64,000 nucleotides of DNA from Enterobacter soli ATCC BAA-2102 (GTDB lineage: Bacteria; Pseudomonadota; Gammaproteobacteria; Enterobacterales; Enterobacteriaceae): the NCBI RefSeq assembly GCF_001654845.1, contig NZ_LXES01000038.1:170223-234222 (forward strand). The letters run 5' to 3'. Positions 45,623 to 53,201 of this stretch are shown piece after piece (the first letter of the stretch is position 1; each line of letters opens with the position of its first letter). The translations under genes and the position numbers were made by a program. The notes beneath the pieces were generated by a model. The model had not been told where the DNA came from, made no database searches, and saw only the letters and a list, made by a program, of their open reading frames with translations.

Positions 45623-46009
45623 TCACGCCATCAAACTCACCTGCGCCGCCACGATGCGCCAGCCGTACGGAAAACGCACCCACGTTTGTTGCTGACGACC
45701 AATCCGCTCAGTCCCTTCGCGGGTAAATTCGGTGCTGCACACCGCATGATCGTCCCCGAAGGTGGTGATAACCGTATGGCGCAGGGTTCGCTGCAACCCG
45801 GCGGAAGGGCGCGCCGCACGAAAGGCGCGGATTTCATCGATCCCGTACAGGTTTTCACCCGCGCCCAGCCGCACCGTGTTTTTATCGTGCCAGAACAGTT
45901 CATCCAGCACCGCAATGTTGTTGCTCACCAGCGCATCTTCGTAGCGGTAAAACGCGGCCGTGACCTCAGCAACCACCCACGGGAGGTTTACGTCATCGTG
46001 ATTCATCAT
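45623..46009 (-). CDS. hpxZ: HpxZ, DUF3225/AtzH-like protein
   Basis: 128 residues of the NTF2-like DUF3225 family (AFYRYEDALVSNNIAVLDELFWHD is the hallmark, seen in part; ENLYGIDEIRAFRAARP). Relatives include AtzH, an amidohydrolase helper next to AtzE-type amidases, which fits the neighbour hpxY. Start overlaps the hpxY stop (ATGATGA). Last gene of hpxWXYZ. Confidence 0.85.
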   Translation of the reverse strand: MMNHDDVNLPWVVAEVTAAFYRYEDALVSNNIAVLDELFWHDKNTVRLGAGENLYGIDEIRAFRAARPSAGLQRTLRHTVITTFGDDHAVCSTEFTREGTERIGRQQQTWVRFPYGWRIVAAQVSLMA

Positions 46010-47397
46010 TGTGCTATCTCCGCAGGGCGGGCATCGGTTATCCCGCACGCTTCCAGTACCCGCGCCACACGCAGGCAGGCCTGTTCATTAAAAGGCGCCG
46101 CAATCAGTTGCAGGCCAATGGGGGCACCGTGCGCCGTGCGCAGTGGCACCGTGGTGACGGGTAAACCCAAAAACGAAATCGGCTGAGTCAACATGCCCAT
46201 ACTGGCGCGAACCGGCAGCGACTGGCCGTTAATTTCCATGGTCTGCTCGCCAATCAGCGTGGCGCTGCGGGGTGTCGCCGGGGCAATTAACACATCGGCC
46301 TGGGAGAATAACGTTTTGAACGCCTGCCGGGCGTGGGCGCGGAAACGCTGGGCCTGAATATACCAGGCGGAGGGGATCATCGCCCCTGCCAACAGTCGTT
46401 CGCGAGAATGAGGCTCAAATCGCGCGGGCTGACTTCGAAGCGCAGGCAGGTACTGATTTCCCCCTTCAGATGCGCTGATGATAAACGCCGCTGAGCGGGC
46501 AAGCTCTGCATCGGGGAACAGCAGTTCATCGTGAGCATCCAGTGCTTTCGCCACCCGCGCAACGGCGGCCCGGGCATCGGCGTCACACCAGGTACTGAAA
46601 TAACCGCCCAGTACCGCGCAGCGCAGGCCATCCAGCCCGCGATCCAGCAGCGGGCGGGTTTGCTCTCTCGAACTGTCGGCCTGGAAACTGTCGCTGCTGT
46701 CGCGCCCTTGCAGCGCATCATATACCGATGCCAGATCGCTGACGCGGCGGGCAAACGGCCCGATATGATCCAGGCTTGCAACAAACGGATGGCTGCCGGA
46801 ACGTGACAAGCGACCAAAGGTCGGTTTCAGGCCATATATCCCGCACAAGGAGGCCGGTACGCGAATCGAGCCGTTGGTGTCAGTGCCGAGCGAAAAATGG
46901 ACCAGCCCTGCGGCGACGGCCGCAGCTGATCCCCCGGAGGAGCCCCCCGCAATACGCTTCAGATCGTGTGGGTTGTGCGTTGCGCCGTAGTGACTGTTTT
47001 CGGTGGTAAACCCGTAGGCGTAAGCATCCATATTGACCATCCCGGAAAGCAGCCCGCCCGCACTACGCAGCTGGCGCACCGCAAAACTGTCGGCGGCGGG
47101 GCGCTGGCTGAACAGCTCAGCCCCGGCAAGGGTAGTGTGCCCGGCGACATCAAACAGGTTTTTGACTGCATAAGGAATGCCCGCCAGCGGCGGCAGAGGG
47201 CGTTTTTCCCGGCGCAGGGTGTCGATATTCTCGGCTTCGGCCAGCATTCGCTCGGCGGTGATCGCCGTCCACGCGTTGAGCTGCGGGTTGATGCGGGTAA
47301 TGGCATCCAGCGTCTGACGGGCGATTTCACCAGCGCTCAGTTCGCCGGTGCCCAGGGCCTTCTGGATAGCGCTGATACTCATCTCGTGTAGCGTCAT
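46006..47397 (-). CDS. hpxY: HpxY, AtzE-type amidase
   Basis: 463 residues of the amidase signature family. The Ser-cisSer-Lys triad is visible: Lys in GIPYAVKNLFDVAGH (near 78), and the Ser residues in RIAGGSSGGSAAAVAAG (near 153) and the TDTNGSIRVPASL loop. Predicted to hydrolyse an amide or ureido intermediate late in purine breakdown; the exact substrate is not settled. It pairs with the small HpxX like AtzE with AtzG, overlapping it by 4 nt. Confidence 0.88.
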   Translation of the reverse strand: MTLHEMSISAIQKALGTGELSAGEIARQTLDAITRINPQLNAWTAITAERMLAEAENIDTLRREKRPLPPLAGIPYAVKNLFDVAGHTTLAGAELFSQRPAADSFAVRQLRSAGGLLSGMVNMDAYAYGFTTENSHYGATHNPHDLKRIAGGSSGGSAAAVAAGLVHFSLGTDTNGSIRVPASLCGIYGLKPTFGRLSRSGSHPFVASLDHIGPFARRVSDLASVYDALQGRDSSDSFQADSSREQTRPLLDRGLDGLRCAVLGGYFSTWCDADARAAVARVAKALDAHDELLFPDAELARSAAFIISASEGGNQYLPALRSQPARFEPHSRERLLAGAMIPSAWYIQAQRFRAHARQAFKTLFSQADVLIAPATPRSATLIGEQTMEINGQSLPVRASMGMLTQPISFLGLPVTTVPLRTAHGAPIGLQLIAAPFNEQACLRVARVLEACGITDARPAEIAQ

Positions 47398-47582
47398 GCT
47401 TTGTACACTCCTGCGATCTCCTGGCGGTCATCGAGCGGTAACGCCATCAGCGGTGCGGCCATGCTGGCTATGCGGCTGAACTGCAACTGAAGCTCGGCCC
47501 GGCGGGCATCATCCAGTTCAACGCCCAGTACGGATTCCATCTGCGCAAGGTATGCGCTCCAGTCGGGTGATGTGGTGTTCAT
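47394..47582 (-). CDS. hpxX: HpxX, DUF4089/AtzG-like small subunit
   Basis: 62 residues from MNTTSPDWSAYLAQME, a helical protein of the DUF4089/AtzG type that forms a GatC-like partner of the amidase encoded next. The start follows AAGGAG at good spacing; a longer frame upstream overlaps hpxW and is not used. Too short to do chemistry on its own. Confidence 0.85.
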   Translation of the reverse strand: MNTTSPDWSAYLAQMESVLGVELDDARRAELQLQFSRIASMAAPLMALPLDDRQEIAGVYKA

Positions 47583-47592
47583 GGCTATCTCC

Positions 47593-49176
47593 TTAGTATC
47601 CGGCGGCGGAGCCGTTGCTGCGTGGGTCGAATGCCCCTTCAAACAGGCCGTTGGGATGGCGAACAATCGCCCCTGCATGCCCCATGGCTTCGCTAAAGTC
47701 CGGGAACACTTCTGTTTCGTGACCCAGCGCCTGTAAGCGGGCGAGCGTCTGCGGTGAGACGCGCCCTTCCAGTTTTAAGGTGTCAGAGGTTTGTCCCCAG
47801 GTGCGCCCCAGCAGCCAGCGCGGCAGGCTGATGCTCTCCTGAAGCGGCACGCCCTGTACCACATAGCGGGTGAACAGCGCCGCCTGAGTTTGCGGCTGCC
47901 CGTCGCCCCCCATCGAGCCATAGACCATCACGCGCCCATCGTGCAGGCGTGCGGCCGCCGGGTTCAGGGTATGGAAAGGCTGCTTTCCCGGAGCCAGCGC
48001 CAGAAGATGATCCGGGTTGAGGCTAAAGGACGCCCCGCGGTTTTGCCAGACGATCCCGGTATCCGGCAGGACCACGCCGCTGCCGAACTCGTGATAAATA
48101 CTCTGGATAAACGAGACGGCAAGCCCGCTGTTATCCATCACCCCCATCCAGACCGTATCGCCTGGGCCTTTGCCGGTGCCCCAGTGGGCGGCCTGGCTGT
48201 CGTTAACCCGGTCAGCGAGCGCGTCCAGTTTGGCGGGTGCCAGCAGGCGCTGGATATCGGTTTTCAGTTCCCGTGGATCGGTAATGTGCGTATCCCGCAG
48301 CCCAAAGGCCAGTTTGGTGGCTTCGACGATGCGGTGAATGGTGGTGGCTTCGTCGGCATCGGCCATTCCGAGGCGGTCGGTGATCCCGAGTATCGCCAGC
48401 GACACCAGTCCCTGCGTCGGCGGCGCCAGATTCCAGACCTCACCCTGCTGGTGCTGCAATTTGAGCGGCGTGGTACGTCGGGCGACGTGTGCATTCAGGT
48501 CTGCAAGGGTCACGGGCAGGCCAAGTTTCTCCATTCCACGCGCCAGACATTCCGCCAGCGGGCCACGATAAAAGCTGTCCAGACCGTCGTCCGCCAGGCG
48601 TTTCAGGGTGGCGGCCATCGCCGGTTGGTAAAAACGGCTCCCGACCCGGGGCGGTTTACCGTCGATAAGCCAGGTTTCCGCAAAACCGGGCAGGTCTTTA
48701 AGCTCGTCGAATTTACTGGCCGTGGCGCTGGCCTGCGATGCGGTGACCGGCGTACCGTTTTGTGCGTAGTCAATGGCATCTGCCAGCAGGCGAGCCAGCG
48801 GCAGCGCAGTGCCACGCATTTCGTGCGACACCTTAAGGGCTTCGTCCCATCCGCTGACCGTTCCGGCCACGGTCAGCGCCGCACGCGGGCCGCGATGGGG
48901 GATTTGCATCAGGCCATCATAGGCCGTAAGTGTCGCCAGCGAACCTGCCGCGCCGCTGGCATCAATGGCAATGGGCTCACCGCCGGGCGGGACGATAAGC
49001 CAGAAACCATCGCCGCCGAGGCCATTCATATGGGGGTAAACCACCGCGATGGTGGCTGCGGCGGCCACCATCGCTTCAATGGCGCTGCCGCCGTCGCGCA
49101 GAATTGCCAGCGCGCTCTGGCTGGCAAGATGATGGGGGGCGACGGCCATTCCGTGTGTGGAGACATTACTGTGCAT
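47593..49176 (-). CDS. hpxW: Oxamate amidohydrolase HpxW
   Basis: 527 residues of the gamma-glutamyltranspeptidase-like Ntn-hydrolase family. The nucleophile Thr lies in GPGDTVWMGVMDNSG (about 340), where self-cleavage would produce two subunits. Other family motifs are HMNGLGGDGFWL and the late PDTGIVWQNRGASFSLNP with QSIYHEFGSGV. No signal peptide, unlike periplasmic GGT, so cytoplasmic. In Klebsiella HpxW turns oxamate into oxalate and ammonia. First gene of the minus-strand hpxWXYZ operon. Confidence 0.88.
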   Translation of the reverse strand: MHSNVSTHGMAVAPHHLASQSALAILRDGGSAIEAMVAAAATIAVVYPHMNGLGGDGFWLIVPPGGEPIAIDASGAAGSLATLTAYDGLMQIPHRGPRAALTVAGTVSGWDEALKVSHEMRGTALPLARLLADAIDYAQNGTPVTASQASATASKFDELKDLPGFAETWLIDGKPPRVGSRFYQPAMAATLKRLADDGLDSFYRGPLAECLARGMEKLGLPVTLADLNAHVARRTTPLKLQHQQGEVWNLAPPTQGLVSLAILGITDRLGMADADEATTIHRIVEATKLAFGLRDTHITDPRELKTDIQRLLAPAKLDALADRVNDSQAAHWGTGKGPGDTVWMGVMDNSGLAVSFIQSIYHEFGSGVVLPDTGIVWQNRGASFSLNPDHLLALAPGKQPFHTLNPAAARLHDGRVMVYGSMGGDGQPQTQAALFTRYVVQGVPLQESISLPRWLLGRTWGQTSDTLKLEGRVSPQTLARLQALGHETEVFPDFSEAMGHAGAIVRHPNGLFEGAFDPRSNGSAAGY

Positions 49177-49211
49177 GGGGAGTCCTCATGACCCTGAAAG
49201 TCACAAGGTGC

Positions 49212-49227
49212 TGCAAAAGCTGTTCCA
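49212..49227 (-). promoter_or_regulatory. Sigma-54 promoter candidate for hpxWXYZ
   Basis: Minus strand TGGAACAGCTTTTGCA: two mismatches to TGGCACGNNNNTTGCW with correct spacing, 35 nt before the hpxW start. Confidence 0.6.
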
Positions 49228-49293
49228 GTTCTGAAAGAAAAGTTTCAGTAAACTGGCACGGATAATGAAACGTATAATAAAAGGCAAAATGTG

Positions 49294-49305
49294 ATGAAAC
49301 AAAAG
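49294..49305. promoter_or_regulatory. Candidate HpxU operator, hpxU side
   Basis: ATGAAACAAAAG, identical in reverse to a site at 50327 before hpxF; further TGAAAC at 49265 and GTTTCA at 49240 nearby. Proposed RpiR-type repressor site. Confidence 0.45.
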
Positions 49306-49318
49306 TTACAGGGGCGCT

Positions 49319-50158
49319 ATGGAACAGTTGGATGAACGTCTGAAAGCACAATACCCGTCATTGTCGCCGCAGGAGCAGCGGGTGGCGGATTTTATCTTCG
49401 ATCACTTTGACGACCTGATTAGCTATAACAGCGCCGAGCTGGCGCAGCTTAGCGGGGTGTCGAAAGCCACGGTGAGTCGGCTGTTTAAGCGCCTGGGCTA
49501 TGAGAAATATAAAGACATGCGCGATGAACTGCGCACGCTGCGCCAGAGCGGGATGCCGTTAACCGACAACCGTGATGCGGTGCAGGGCAACACGCTGCTG
49601 GCACGTCATTATAAGCAGGAGATGGCGAACCTGACCCAGTGGGTAAATGCGCTCGATGCCCAACAGTTTGCCGAGGCCATGGCCTGCATGGTGAAGGCGC
49701 GGCGGGTGGTGATTATCGGGATGCGCAATGCCTATCCGGCGGCGTTGCACCTGCGCCAGCAGCTGTTACAGGCGCGCGGGCAGGTGCTGGTTTTGCCCCA
49801 GCCTGGGCAGAGCCTGAGTGAAGAGCTGGTGGATCTCACCGCCGACGATCTGGTGGTGATGATGGCGTTTCGCCGCCGCCCGCGCATTATCCGCCCGCTG
49901 ATGCAGCAGCTACAGACCCGCGGGGTTCCGGTGTTGCTGATGTGCGAACCGCAGGCCCACAGCCTGTTCCCGCTGGCGAGCTGGCAGCTCTGCGCCCCGC
50001 TGGACAGCGTATCGGCTTATGACAGTTACGCTTCGGTGAACAGCCTGATTAACCTGCTGGCTAACGCCTTCCTGCATGAGATCCTCGACAAAGGCCGCCC
50101 GCGTATTCACGAAATAGCCTCCCTTTATCATCAGCTGGACGAGCTGGAGCAACGATAA
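49319..50158 (+). CDS. hpxU: RpiR-type regulator HpxU
   Basis: 279 residues. An N-terminal RpiR helix-turn-helix (LSPQEQRVADFIFDHFDDL; ELAQLSGVSKATVSRLFKRL, about 15-75) is followed by a SIS domain (ARRVVIIGMRNAYPAALHLR, DLVVMMAFRRRPRIIRPLM). In Klebsiella HpxU represses the hpxFGHIJK and hpxWXYZ operons; here it lies exactly between them. The ligand is presumably an allantoate-pathway intermediate. Confidence 0.9.
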   Translation: MEQLDERLKAQYPSLSPQEQRVADFIFDHFDDLISYNSAELAQLSGVSKATVSRLFKRLGYEKYKDMRDELRTLRQSGMPLTDNRDAVQGNTLLARHYKQEMANLTQWVNALDAQQFAEAMACMVKARRVVIIGMRNAYPAALHLRQQLLQARGQVLVLPQPGQSLSEELVDLTADDLVVMMAFRRRPRIIRPLMQQLQTRGVPVLLMCEPQAHSLFPLASWQLCAPLDSVSAYDSYASVNSLINLLANAFLHEILDKGRPRIHEIASLYHQLDELEQR

Positions 50159-50179
50159 TGGGGCATCAGGCTGGTGCTT

Positions 50180-50196
50180 TGCATTAATTTGGTGCA
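50180..50196. promoter_or_regulatory. NtrC-like enhancer upstream of hpxF
   Basis: TGCATTAATTTGGTGCA differs from TGCACYANNNTGGTGCA at one position. It is 97 nt upstream of the -24 element of the hpxF promoter, a usual enhancer distance. Confidence 0.65.
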
Positions 50197-50203
50197 ATTT
50201 GGC

Positions 50204-50238
50204 AGGGCGGAAAAGACATGTTTTTCCGCCCTGTTTTC
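50204..50238 (+). terminator. Terminator after hpxU
   Basis: Stem AGGGCGGAAAA / TTTTCCGCCCT (11 bp) followed by a short T-run. Confidence 0.8.
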
Positions 50239-50292
50239 ATTTATTCCGCATGGTTTATGAATTTCTAACAAAATTTCCCGTTTCACCTTGTC

Positions 50293-50308
50293 TGGCACAT
50301 TAGTTGCA
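50293..50308 (+). promoter_or_regulatory. Sigma-54 promoter candidate for hpxFGHIJK
   Basis: TGGCACATTAGTTGCA: a single mismatch to TGGCACGNNNNTTGCW. Predicted start near 50320, 40 nt before hpxF. The strongest candidate in the locus, with an NtrC-like site at proper distance. Confidence 0.8.
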
Positions 50309-50326
50309 AAAGTTAATTCAAAGAAT

Positions 50327-50338
50327 CTTTTGTTTCAT
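50327..50338. promoter_or_regulatory. Candidate HpxU operator, hpxF side
   Basis: CTTTTGTTTCAT, reverse complement of the site at 49294. It sits right after the predicted sigma-54 transcription start, where a bound repressor would block the operon. Confidence 0.45.
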
Positions 50339-50360
50339 GCTAACGTAACGGGTAAACACC

Positions 50361-51143
50361 ATGAAAAAACTGTTGATTGCACTGGCCGGGGCCGCTTGTC
50401 TGTTCACACAACTGCCAGCAAAAGCTGACCAGCTTCAGGATATTGAAAAGCGCGGTACGCTGCGCATCGCCGTCCCGCAGGACTTCCCACCGTTCGGCTC
50501 GGTTGGAACCGACCTCCAGCCGCAGGGTTACGACATTGATATGGCGCGCTATCTGGCAAAACAGATGAAGCTCAAGCTGCAACTGGTGCCAGTAACCAGC
50601 GCCAACCGCGTGCCATACCTGCAAACCGATAAGGTCGATCTGGTTATCTCAAGCCTGGGCAAAAACGCCGAACGTGAAAAGGTGATCGACTTTAGCCGTG
50701 CCTATGCGCCTTTCTTCCTCGGCGTATTTGGCCCGAAAGGGGCTGAGCTGAAAGATGCCGCCGCGCTGAGCGGAAAAACCATCGGCGTGACGCGTGGTGC
50801 GGTGGAAGACATGGTGCTGACCAGCCTGGCACCGAAAGATGCCGAGGTGAAACGCTATGAAGACAACAACACTACGCTGTCGGCCTACCTTTCCGGCCAG
50901 GTGCAATATGTGGCAACCGGCAACCTCGTGGTGGCGGCGATTTCACGCCAGAACGCGGATAAAGCGCCGGTGCCGAGCTTTATGCTGAAAGACTCACCGT
51001 GCTTTATCGGCCTGAAGAAAAACGAACCGGCCCTGAAAGCAAAAGTGGACGCCCTGATTGAGCAAGGGATCAAAGACGGCACGCTGAATGGGCTGTCTGA
51101 GCAATGGCTGAAAGCTCCGCTGCCGGCAAGCCTTGGCGTATAA
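50361..51143 (+). CDS. hpxF: ABC importer binding protein HpxF
   Basis: 260 residues with signal peptide MKKLLIALAGAACLFTQLPAKA. Family 3 solute-binding protein (amino-acid type): GTLRIAVPQDFPPFGSVG, GYDIDMARYLAKQM, VDLVISSLGKNAEREKVIDF. First gene of a six-gene operon with two permeases, an ATPase, HpxJ and HpxK, so the ligand is likely allantoate or a ureido compound rather than a common amino acid. Confidence 0.83.
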   Translation: MKKLLIALAGAACLFTQLPAKADQLQDIEKRGTLRIAVPQDFPPFGSVGTDLQPQGYDIDMARYLAKQMKLKLQLVPVTSANRVPYLQTDKVDLVISSLGKNAEREKVIDFSRAYAPFFLGVFGPKGAELKDAAALSGKTIGVTRGAVEDMVLTSLAPKDAEVKRYEDNNTTLSAYLSGQVQYVATGNLVVAAISRQNADKAPVPSFMLKDSPCFIGLKKNEPALKAKVDALIEQGIKDGTLNGLSEQWLKAPLPASLGV

Positions 51144-51146
51144 GGC

Positions 51147-51812
51147 ATGTCTGAGCAACTGCATTTTTCTGAGCTCTGGCCGCACTGGCCGGAGCTGCTG
51201 GCAGGGCTGTGGGTCACCATTCAACTGACCGTGATGGCGACCCTCGGCGGCCTGGCAATCGGTATTTTCGGGGCGGCCATTCGCAGCGGGCGGGCGACAT
51301 GGTATAGCCGGATCTGGGGCGGGTACGTGGAAATTATCCGTAATACGCCGTTTGTGGTTCAGCTGTTTTTTATCGTTTTCGGCCTGCCGAATATGGGGCT
51401 GAAAATGACCGCCGGGGAAGCGGCGCTGCTGGCGATGGTGGTGAATCTGGGGGCGTACAGCACCGAGATCATCCGCGCAGGTATTCAGGTGACGCCAAAA
51501 GGGCAGTGGGAAGCCGGGCGGGTGCTGGGGCTAACGCGTTTGCAGACCTTTATCCGGGTGGTGTTACCGCCCTCGCTGCAACGTATTTATCCGGCGCTGG
51601 TGAGCCAGTGCATCATCGTGATGCTGGGCTCGTCGGTGGTGTCACAGGTTTCTTATGAAGAGCTGACCTTTGCCGCCAACCTGATCCAGTCCAGAACCTT
51701 TCTGAGCTTCGAGGTCTATCTGGTGACAACCGGAATTTACTTAGTGCTGTCGATTACCCTGCGCCAGTTGATGATGGCAGCAGGGCGGAAATGGCTGGGG
51801 GTACAGGCATGA
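51147..51812 (+). CDS. hpxG: ABC importer permease HpxG
   Basis: 221 residues, polar amino acid permease type (HisM/GlnP family) with about five helices and the EAA loop GQWEAGRVLGLTRLQTFIRVVLP near 115-137 (seen in part). Starts 4 nt after hpxF. Overlaps hpxH by 4 nt (ATGA). Would pair with HpxH in the membrane. Confidence 0.83.
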   Translation: MSEQLHFSELWPHWPELLAGLWVTIQLTVMATLGGLAIGIFGAAIRSGRATWYSRIWGGYVEIIRNTPFVVQLFFIVFGLPNMGLKMTAGEAALLAMVVNLGAYSTEIIRAGIQVTPKGQWEAGRVLGLTRLQTFIRVVLPPSLQRIYPALVSQCIIVMLGSSVVSQVSYEELTFAANLIQSRTFLSFEVYLVTTGIYLVLSITLRQLMMAAGRKWLGVQA

Positions 51813-52468
51813 TGACCACCTTTACCGACTGGGACATTATTCGCAATTTGCTGCTCGCCGGGCGCTGGACGGTATTGCTGTCGCTGGTGGCGTTTGTCGG
51901 CGGAGCGGTGGTGACACTGCCGCTGTTACTGCTGCGCATGACGGGCGGTCGCACGGTAAAACACCTGATCCGCGGCTATATTGAGCTGTTCCAGGGCACG
52001 CCGCTGCTGATGCAGCTGTTCCTGGCCTTTTTTGGCGTGGCGTTGTTTGGTATCGACGTTTCACCCTGGACTGCGGCGTCGCTGGCGCTGACGTTCTACA
52101 CCAGCGCCTTTTTGCTCGATATCTGGTTTGGCAGTATTTGTGCGCTGCCAAAAGGGCAGTGGGAAGCCTCGCGCTGCCTGGGATTAAGCTTTGGTCAGAC
52201 CCTGTTTCGCGTGGTCGCCCCGCAGGCGTTACGCATTGCAATTGCCCCCACGGTGGGTTTTGCCGTGCAGGTGATTAAAGGCACAGCGCTGGCGTCGATT
52301 ATCGGTTTTATCGAGCTGACCAAAGCCGGGACGATGCTGACCAACGTCACGTATCAGCCGTTTAAAGTCTTTGCGCTGGTGGCGCTGGGCTATTTCATTC
52401 TGTGTTACCCGCTGTCGCGCTACAGCCGTTATCTGGAGACTAAATTCAATGCCTCTCATCACCATTAA
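51809..52468 (+). CDS. hpxH: ABC importer permease HpxH
   Basis: 219 residues from MMTTFTDWDIIRN, second permease subunit of the same family, with EAA loop GQWEASRCLGLSFGQTLF near 115-135. The start is chosen for the ATGA overlap with hpxG; an upstream GTG at 51791 is less likely. Ends 20 nt inside hpxI. Confidence 0.83.
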   Translation: MMTTFTDWDIIRNLLLAGRWTVLLSLVAFVGGAVVTLPLLLLRMTGGRTVKHLIRGYIELFQGTPLLMQLFLAFFGVALFGIDVSPWTAASLALTFYTSAFLLDIWFGSICALPKGQWEASRCLGLSFGQTLFRVVAPQALRIAIAPTVGFAVQVIKGTALASIIGFIELTKAGTMLTNVTYQPFKVFALVALGYFILCYPLSRYSRYLETKFNASHHH

Positions 52469-53186
52469 TCAGGTGCAGAAGTTTTACGGCGATAACCACG
52501 TGCTCAAGGGTGTGGATCTGGATATTGACATGGGCCAGGTGATTTCGATTATCGGGCGCAGCGGGTCCGGCAAAAGTACGCTGCTGCGCTGCATCAACGG
52601 TCTGGAAGGGTATCAGGACGGCAGCATTAAGCTTGGTGGCATGACCATTACCGACCGGGATTCCCAGGCGCGTGAAATCAGCCGTTCGGTCGGGATGGTG
52701 TTCCAGAACTTCAACCTGTTCCCGCACATGACCGCACTGGAAAATGTGATGCTCGCGCCGCGCCGGGTGCTGAAGAAAAGCGCCGCCGAATGTCGGGCGC
52801 TGGCGCAGCAGATGCTGGAGAAAGTCGGATTAGGCGATCGGCTGGACTATTACCCGTCGAGCCTCTCCGGCGGCCAGCAGCAGCGCGTGGCCATTGCCCG
52901 CGCCCTGGCGATGACGCCAAAAGTTTTACTCTGTGACGAGATAACCTCGGCACTTGATCCGGAACTGGTGGGCGAAGTGCTCAGGGTGCTGGAGCAGCTG
53001 GCGGCAGAGGGGATGACGCTGATCCTCGTCACCCATGAAATGAATTTTGCCCGCGAAGTGGGCGACCGCGTGGTGTTTATGCATCAGGGGAAAGTGTGGG
53101 AGCAGGGCGACAGCAAAACACTGTTTGCTAACCCGCAGACCACTGAACTGAAACAGTTTATCTCCTCCGTGCGCGGCCTCAATTAA
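52449..53186 (+). CDS. hpxI: ABC importer ATPase HpxI
   Basis: 245 residues from MPLITINQVQKFYG. Walker A IIGRSGSGKSTLL (near 35), signature LSGGQQQRVAIARAL, Walker B VLLCDEITSALD, H-loop LVTHEMNFAREVG: typical polar amino acid ABC ATPase (GlnQ/HisP group). Starts 20 nt before the hpxH stop, an unusually long overlap. Confidence 0.85.
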   Translation: MPLITINQVQKFYGDNHVLKGVDLDIDMGQVISIIGRSGSGKSTLLRCINGLEGYQDGSIKLGGMTITDRDSQAREISRSVGMVFQNFNLFPHMTALENVMLAPRRVLKKSAAECRALAQQMLEKVGLGDRLDYYPSSLSGGQQQRVAIARALAMTPKVLLCDEITSALDPELVGEVLRVLEQLAAEGMTLILVTHEMNFAREVGDRVVFMHQGKVWEQGDSKTLFANPQTTELKQFISSVRGLN

Positions 53187-53201
53187 CCTAAGGACACAAA
53201 G

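Noticed and set aside
49250..49265. TGGCACGGATAATGAA on the plus strand as a sigma-54 promoter of hpxU
   Set aside because: The -24 part is perfect but the -12 TTGC element is absent.
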